Below are positions 35,001-44,100 of a stretch of 64,000 nucleotides of DNA, piece after piece. The notes under the pieces are model-generated. The model had not been told where the DNA came from. It saw only the letters and a program-made list of their open reading frames with translations, and searched no databases. The position numbers and the translations under genes were made by a program. This stretch comes from Podarcis raffonei. Lineage: Eukaryota; Chordata; Lepidosauria; Squamata; Lacertidae. Location of the stretch: contig NC_070605.1 of the NCBI RefSeq assembly GCF_027172205.1, positions 24,546,304 through 24,610,303 of the forward strand. The letters run 5' to 3'. Within the stretch, counting starts at the first letter, position 1. Every line of letters starts with the position of its first letter.

Positions 35001-38000
35001 TTATACCCAAAATCCCTGGCCCATTGTATCATCACTGATTTGACTTCTTCATCTTTCAAATTCCATTCTAACAAAATTTTATACATTTTCGATAAAATTT
35101 TGCACTCATTATTTATCACCTCTATTTGAAACCTTGAATCTTTTTCTGCATAGCCCCTTTCTTTGACATCTTTTTTAAACATCTCATTAACTGGAAAATA
35201 GTGCAACCAATCATAAACATGTTCCTTAACTTGTTCATATGGCCTTAATTTCCATTTTCCTTCTTCCTTAATTATCAATTCACCATATGTAATCCAATTA
35301 CCTCTCATATTTATTTTCTTTACAGTCATTACCTCTAGTGGTGACAGCCAATGTGGAACTTTTGGCTCTGAAACCTCCTAATTAATTATAACTGTAGATG
35401 TGGTCAGCTATGCATTGAGAACAGGTCATCATGAACTTAAGATACACTGAGCAAGGAAAGAATGTCTTAGTGTTTGGAACAGGTTGGTACAGTGTGTGCA
35501 GAAACAGAGAGAAGATTATAAGCGAGACTTCCCAGAATGCTAGAGAAAAGAAGCAAGAAGCGAGACTTCCCAGAATGCCACAGTTACGTGCAATAAAAGA
35601 ACTTATGTGCAGAAAGAGAACTTCCCTTCAGTAAATAGTATGTCATAGTTGCTGCTTCTCCAGGCATGTTAAAATTGTTGCATGTCCTTTTGAAGGGTGG
35701 TCTTCACTCCTGCTTCGCTGCCTGCTTCCTTTCCAAACCATATTACAATTTTGCCACAGTGAGCAGGGTTACAGAAGAAGATGCTTTTGAAAGAGAGAAT
35801 CCAGAGATGGTGAAAAGTGAGGCTAGAAAGAGATTCTCCAACATGATAGGCTTGTGAGCTATGACAGTGCCCCATCACATGTCCCCTGTCATGTTATGCT
35901 ACTGCTTGCTCCTCAGGTCTTATAGGTTAGAGACAAAAGTGCAAGAGATGCTGTTGTGTATGTACAGTACAATATGTGCTGTAGTGTGTACTAGAGTGGT
36001 ATTTCCCCATAACATGGATTTGACTTGTGGCACCACAGTCTTGCTTTTATACATCTTTGAATTGCAGAAGCGGCTTAGTCATGCTGGCCACATGACTCGG
36101 AAGCTGTACACCGGCTCCCTCGGCCAATAAAGTGAGTTGAGCGCCGCAACCCCAGAGTCATCCATGACTGGACCTAATGGTCAGGGGACCCTTTACCTTT
36201 ACAATCACATATTATGTGGGGGGCGGGGGGTTGATTCCAAAGGTTCTGTGTATACACAAAAAAATATATACTCAGACCCTTGAAACCACCCCCGTTTGAG
36301 CATCTCTGGGCTTCCAGAGCCAAATGCTGTCACAGTATCTCATGGAGCTGTCCAAGTTCCTGCTAGATCTCATGGAAGCATCCCATGGAACCATATTTGT
36401 TACCTGAGGCACAAGTAGCCTCAGTGGCTAGGAGTTCTTTTTGTCAGTTTTGACTGGTATGCTAGCTGTTGCAAAACAGAGACAGTCACCACTATGGTCC
36501 ATGCACTGGTAACTGCAAGAAGAAGAAGAAGAAGAGTTTGGATTTGATATCCCGCCTTTCACTCCCCTTCAGGAGTCTCAAAGCGGCTAACAATCTCCTT
36601 TCCCTTCCTCCCCCACAACAAACACTCTGTGAGGTGAGTGGGGCTGAGAGACTTCAAAGAAGTGTGACTAGCCCAAGGTCACCCAGCAGCTGCATGTGGA
36701 GGAGCAGAGACGCGAACCCGGTTCCCCAGATTACGAGACTACCGCTCTTAACCACTACACCACACTGGCTCTGGATTACCGCAATGCATTCTATGTGAGG
36801 CTGCCCCTGGATTTGATCCAGTAGCTTTAGCTAGTGCAAAATGTTGCAACTAGACTGGCGGTGGGAACAAACTAAAGTATCCTCAGCACATGACACTAGT
36901 GTTAAAAGACCTGCACTGGCTTCCCATCTGCTACTGGGCCAGGTTCAGATTTCTTGTGCTAATGTATAAAGCCCTGAGCAACATAGACCCAGGATACCTT
37001 AAGGACTACCTAATCCTATGTGTCCCAGGTGATTACTGAGATCATATATGGGAGCACAAAAGCACAACTCAGGTCAATGAGGACTCGTGCCTTCAGTGTA
37101 GTGGACTTAACACTATGGACTCACTCCCATTAGAAGTCAGGCAGGCACTGTCCCTGCCAAGTATAGACATCAGGAGAAAATGATTTTATTTCGGGGGGCC
37201 TTTGTACTTTGATTTATGTGCTGATGTTTTATTCTTCAGTGTTTTCATTTATGTTTTAAATTTTGCATATTTTTTATTTTTGATAAGCTACTTTGAGACC
37301 CAGATGAGGTGAAAAGCAGGGTATACTTTTTAAAAATGAATAAATGTTCAGATAAACATAGGATATTCCTATAATAGTTGTCTACTTCTTTTAGGTGGTA
37401 CGGAGGGGGAAAATGCATGAATTTCAAGTCTGCTCTGATCTTGCTGTAGATAGAATTCCACATACGAAGCAAAAAGACCTTGGAGTGTTTGTGTGTAGAA
37501 ATTCATCATCTTTAAACACTGTTGTTTTAAGCTTTGTAAAAATTGTGACGTTAACTAACCATAAAATTAGCACATACTTGACTGAATTTTGCAGATAAAC
37601 AAGGTCACTCTTTCATTCTTGATTATGTCTCATGGCATGCATCCTTGTTCCTAAGAACAGCTTGTGACTGTCTTCTGGAGTGGGGAGAGGGAATGAGGGG
37701 ATATTTGACAAGAACTGAAAATGGCATCATAATATTGAATGTGGCATCATAATAAATCATGTCACACAATGCTGAATAATTTTATAGGGGATACCACCAT
37801 GCTTAATTTAAAATAACTTTTGTCCTTTTAGTACAAAATAGAATTTTGTACCTGACCTATTTGGTGATAATAGGTCAGGTCAGAAATCTTAGGTAAAATT
37901 AAGAGGCCAGTCACTTGAACTCTAAAAGCAAAATTATCTTTATAATTTTACTGAGCTTACACCATCCTTGTTAGGATGTTTGGAGGAGTTCATTTCCTTA

Positions 38001-41000
38001 TGTTTTTCTATTGTCTTGTTTTACTAAAGTGTTTTTGTGCTAATGCAAACTTTGAGGTTCCCCCAAGGTTCTGGATGGTGCTCTTTCAGCAATAGAAGGA
38101 TCAGCATTCCAAGAAAGGGTTTACTGCTTTATGGGATCAGTCCTTGAATTTGCTTGCCTTAGTCATCCCTCCCCATTCCTTTTCTCTCTCATATTGTGTC
38201 TTAGATATTATTTCCTTGCACACAGGTGCACACAGGTGATTCTCCCTCTATGTGAGGCAGCAAACAAGCATACAAACATTTAAATCTTTGGAGTGTGGAA
38301 AGATGTTCACTTTGATGCACAACCTTGTATCACTTCTAAGAATTCACATGAGGGAAACTACAGTATATACATTTTTGGAGTGAGGAAAAAGATTTAGTCT
38401 AGGGATAAACAGTATTAAAGACCATACAGGAGAGAAATCATATGCATGCTTGGATTGTGGCAATGAGCTTTTATGATAAATCAATCCTTAAAGAAATTGG
38501 AGAACTCTCTCAACAGGTAAACCCTAAATGATTGGAACATGGAAAGCTCAATTTCCCCCAAAGAAAGAAAGCTCTATATCTACTGAAAAGCACAAGCTTT
38601 TCTGTGAAATCCTGATCCACATTGAATAATCCATAGAGAAAAGAATCCTGTGAATTACAGAAATACCAGTACTTGAGCTGTGAGGGAAAGCTTCAGGCAA
38701 TGCATAGCATTAAATCTTCCTGTTAAGCAACTCACAATGATCAGAGCTGAGCTCTTTCTGACCTATCACCTATTCCTAGCCAACAGAAAAAATACACATA
38801 GCAAAAACTGCGAATTTTCAGACTGTGACAAAAGAAAAGTGTGGTTGCTTGTGACAAATAAGACTCCTTCCAGCAGCCAAACAAGTCCCCATAACAAAGG
38901 AGTATATCTCATGCTTACAGCTACTCCTACAGAGGCTGAAAGCATTGCAAGCAAGTGATCTGATAGAAACTGTTTCTTATAAGTGTTTGAACTAGTTCTG
39001 AAGACCTTTTCTGCATGCCACCTGGGAAGGAGGTCTGGAGGGTGGTGACAAGAGAGCAGACCTTTTATGTAATAAATAGCTCGTTGTTGTTGTTGTTTAG
39101 TCGTTTAGTCGTGTCCGACTCTTCGTGACCCCATGGACCAGAGAACGCCAGGCACCCCTGTCCTCCACTACCTCCCGCAGTTTGGTCAAACTCATGCTGG
39201 TAACCTCGAAAACACTATCCAACCATCTCATCCTCTGTCGCCCAAATGCTCTCCTTAGGGAGGGCTACATGGCACTAACATCATCTCAACCTATTTTTTA
39301 TTAATATTTTTCGGTGGCATCTTTATTCTGTTATATTGCTAGGCATTCTTCTCACTTTTCTAACTGGGAAGAAGCTCTAGGTCAATGTTAGAAACTGAGA
39401 TATGAAAGCTAGTAGCTAAATGGCAGCTTAAACCTAGCTTATGAGCGCTGCAACAGAATGTCTAGGTGCGCTTTTTTATAACAATACAAAGCTGAAAATG
39501 AATTAACTGCAGCTAAAACCATATATTCATTTTTCACATGGTCTAGTCCTCATTTGAAGACTGCAAAAAACTGCTCATTTGAAGACTGCAAAGCCATACT
39601 TCCCCAGCCCACCCCCTAATATTCTTATGAGGGTCCCTTCTCCAGTCCTCAGAGAATGGCTAGAAGTGGGGAGGCAGAAAAAGGTCCTTTCGTTCCAACA
39701 GTAGCAGTTTTAATTTGAAATCTTAGGCACAGTACATCTCCCAGAGCTCAGAAACTGCTTGTATTAATGAAATTCCCTGTCACAAAATGCGCCTAGAACT
39801 ATGGGAGTTTCAAAAGCTGTTCCAGGTGTGCTGTGCTCTGTTTTGTGTTGATTTGCTTCTGTAAGATTTCTTTTCCTTTTCCACTCTGTTTTAAATGCAA
39901 GTTGTGATATATTATGATGGCACTGTTTTGATTGCATTTTATTGTTTGATTGGGACGCGGGTGGCGCTGTGGGTTAAAGCCTCAGCGCCTAGGACTTGCC
40001 GATCGAAAGGTCGGCGGTTCGAATCCCTGCGGCGGGGTGCGCTCCCGTTGTTCGGTCCCAGCGCCTGCCAACCCAGCAGTTCGAAAGCACCTTCGGGTGC
40101 AAGTAGATAAATAGGGACCACCTACCAGCGGGAAGGTAAACGGCGTTCCGTGTGCTGCGCTGGCTCGCCAGATGCAGCTTGTCATGCTGGCCACGTGACC
40201 CGGAAGTGTCTGCGGACAGCGCTGGCTCCTGGCCTATAGAGTGAGATGAGCACACAACCCTAGAGTCTGGCAAGACTGGCCCGTACGGGCAGGGGTACCT
40301 TTACCTTTTATTGTTTGATTATAATTTTTTTATATTTTTAATCTCTAAAACCAGCTAGAGAACTTTGGTTATAATGCAGTTTATCAACCGTATACCATAG
40401 ATAAAAAGCTACAAAGCACAGTTTCACTTACATCCATGGTTAACTACTGTTAATTTAATGGCTTCCAATCAAACAAAAGTTCTAGAAACCAACTTTTAAA
40501 CCACTTTTATATCATTTTTTGTTTGGAAGCTCTTAACATAGCTTCTTTGTTTAGACATAACTAGGAAGCAGTGGGTATCTTTTAAGGTGACCCAGAAACT
40601 ACAACTAATCCAGAATGCAGCAGCTAGACTGGTGACTGGGAGCGGCCGCTGAGACCACATAACACTGGTCTTGAAAGACCTGCATTGGCTCCCAGTACAC
40701 TTCCAAGCACTGTTCAAAGTGTTGGTGCTGACCTTTAAAGCCCTAAACAACCTTGGTCCAGTATACGGTACCTGAAGGAGCGTCTCCACCCTCATTGTTC
40801 TGCCCAGACACTGAGGTCCAGTGCCAAGGGCCATCTGGCGGTTCCCTCACTGCGAGAATCCAGGTTACAGGGAACCAGGCAGAGGGCCTTCTTGATAATG
40901 GCACCCGCCCTGTGGAACACCCTCCCACCAGATGTCAAAGAGAAAAACAACTACCAGACTTTTAGAAGACATCTGAAGGCAGCCCTGTTTAGCGAAGCTT

Positions 41001-41083
41001 TTAATGTTTAACAGACTATTGTATTTTAATATTTTGTTGGAAGCCGCCCAGAGTGGCTGGGGAAACCCAGCCAGTTGGGCGGG

Positions 41084-41131
<48 letters not shown>

Positions 41132-44100
41132 TAAGATAATATAATAATAATTATTTATGCAGCTTTCTTGCTAATTTTGCTGATCATGTACAGTGACAGT
41201 ATTCAGGTAGCTGGAGCTCTTCTGTACCTTGACTTTTTAAGCAGAGAACATTCTCCACTTTAAAGGGGTCACAATAAGAGGTTGCATTCAGTAATTCTGA
41301 TAGCAATGACTACTAAAGAAACTGAGCAATTACAATAAAAGTCTCAACTTGAGAGAACTAAAAATGTTTTTGGATATGTTTAAATACACTAAATATATTT
41401 ATAGCTACATTAAAGGATTGCAGCAAAAGATCTATATTTATCAAAAGTGTTCTAATCTTCAACCAATTTTCTCCTCAAAGTGGTCCACAAATATTCACAG
41501 TTTGTTGTTGGGTTGTTTAACTAATATCCTTAGGCATCTGAGGGAACCGGTGTGGGTGCATAAGGAGTTTACAGGTTAGATGAGAGTTAAGAAGGGCATG
41601 TATAGAAGTGGAAGAAAGAGGAAATCACAAGGGAAGAGTATACATGAGTAGGCAACAGTTGCAAGGTGAAGGTCAGACTGGCTAAAGCTCAGCATCAGCT
41701 CATGCTTGCAAGAGGGGTTAAAAATAATTTTAAAAGGTTTTTTTGGCTACGTCCGAAGTAAGAGGAAGAACAAGAAAGTGCTAGGTCCTCTGCATTGAGA
41801 AGACGTAGAAATGCTATTGGGTGACAGAGAGAAGGCAGAACTACTCAACACCGGCTTTGCCTCTGTCTTCACACAAAAGGAAAGCGATGCTCAACCTGGT
41901 GATTAGAGAATAAATGATGTAAGGAGGGAGCTGCAGCCAATGGCTTCAAGTTACAAGAAAGGAGATTCCGACTAAACATCAGGAAAAACTTTCTGATATT
42001 AAGAGTTGTTTGGCAGAGGAACAATTTCCCTTGGGAGGTTGTGGACTTTTCTTCCTTGGAGGTTTTTAGCTGAGATTCCTGCATTTCAGGGGCTTGTACT
42101 AGATGATCCTTGGGGTTCCTTCCAATTCTATGATTCTGTGATCCTTTTGAATCCTTCACACTACTATAGGTAAAGGCTGCTAAAGATCGTTGTTTCTTTA
42201 TTTATTTTTTCAGCTCAGAAGATAAAGTTACTGTGCACTTTATAAATCGTGATGGTGACAAGCTAACAGCCCAAGGGAAGGTTGGAGATTCTCTTCTAGA
42301 TGTTGTGATTGATAACAACCTAGATATAGATGGATTTGGTAAGTACTTCCCTGTAACTAGAGAATACGAGTTCAGAGGGAAAGGAAATATTGGTTTACTT
42401 TGTTTGACTAGTTGGATCTAGTTTTGGATGCTTTCTTCTAGGTCCTACTGATTTGAATGGGAGAGATGAGTTTTAACTAGAGAGCACCAAAGCCTGTGAA
42501 TTTTAACCAAAATAGGGCATTCTGAAACAGGCATGAGTTTCATTTGACACTGGTCTCTGAGTAAATGTCTTTTCCCAAAAATTCAGTTGGTTTAATTTTA
42601 TTCTGCAGTACAGTGCATTTTGCAAGAGATTTCCAAATTTAATGGGTTGCCTCATGACTATAAGGTAACTGTATTTTATTATTCAGGATATGTTTCCAAT
42701 TTCTCTGGTTGAAATCATGCAAGTTAAATGTGCGTAAGATGCGCCCATACTATACTGTTTGACATGCCAATATATGAAATTTTCAGTTATCTAACTAACA
42801 AGGGAAAACAAGCAAAACAACCAATACCTAGAAAGTTAGGAAAAAGTTAGTTTTCCTGTTGGAAATTCTCACTGACTATTTTAAATGGTTACCAGTTAGT
42901 GTTAAAATGCCTACAAATGATTTTTCTGATATTTTTTTTTATATTTTTGAAAATTGTGTCTTTAATTTTGTCACTAGGGGGCATTGCAGATTTAGATAGC
43001 TTACTGCTCCTGAAAGACTAAAACATATTTGCCTGCTTCATGCAGATCTTCCCTCCCTTAGCATAATGCTCTGTTGCTCTTAAGATGGTGTTTACAACTA
43101 CATTTTTATATTTAATTATTTTGGCTTTATTTCTGTTGCCGATTATTACCTGATGCATATTTCACAGAAACTATCCCAATATTTGGTTATTAATACTTGT
43201 TGCAATTCATGTTTTCTAAAATATCTTTAACAAGGAGAAAGAAAGCCAGGATTCTGCAACCCCTCTGTGGTTGATGAATTATTTTTATGTTAGAAGTTTA
43301 AGGAACACCTTACGTTCATTTTAAACAAAACCATTCCTTCTAATTGCAAACTCAGCTGGTAATATAATTGTAGCCAAAACAGGACTACTATGAAACACCC
43401 CACACAAACACCCACCCACAATGAGAACAGAGTGGTTAGTGGCTAACAGAATGCAAATTGTCTTGGATGGGACAAGAGGGAGGGAGGCACTCCAAGCTGT
43501 AACATTTTGCATTCGGTCCCACTTGTCAAGTTTAAGATACATATTACCCTCCACTTGAATAGTAAATATATACCCAGTTTCTTTAAGATATGATGATATG
43601 ATACCAAAGGGAAGGGGGAAATACAGCAGCGAAGACTGCAAATGAAATAGGCTTGCTTTACATTCTGTCTTTGCTTCTGAAAGATTTGCAAAGTTGGCCA
43701 AAGGTTCTCCAATTCCTTTCATCTTAGCTTCAGTATTATCTTATGCACAGTTTGTTAAGTCTGCTGAAACTAGTATAAGAACTAGTTTCCAGTGTTTTCA
43801 TATTTTCCTAAAATTTTAAATGTAACGAATGCTGTTTAACTGTCCAGCCTTAATTTTTTTTACAAACATTCCTATAAAAATAAATTTAAGCTTAGGATTT
43901 GTTTTAATTCAACATTTAAACCACACCTGGCATGATAAAATATTGCTACTCAGATACTTTTAGATAATGGGGAAAGTTTTGAGATAATTTAACATGGCAT
44001 ACGTGTTTAGTGTTTGTTAAATATTAGTAAAATTGGCTAAACCAATTTAAATCATTTTTTAAAACTTCCAGAACATTTTCCAGTTTAAGTGTTCTGGGAG

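Noticed and set aside
34421-35329. 302-codon minus-strand frame as a possible host gene
   Set aside because: The cysteine motif and the surrounding 19-bp target duplication show it is the L1 ORF2 C-terminus.
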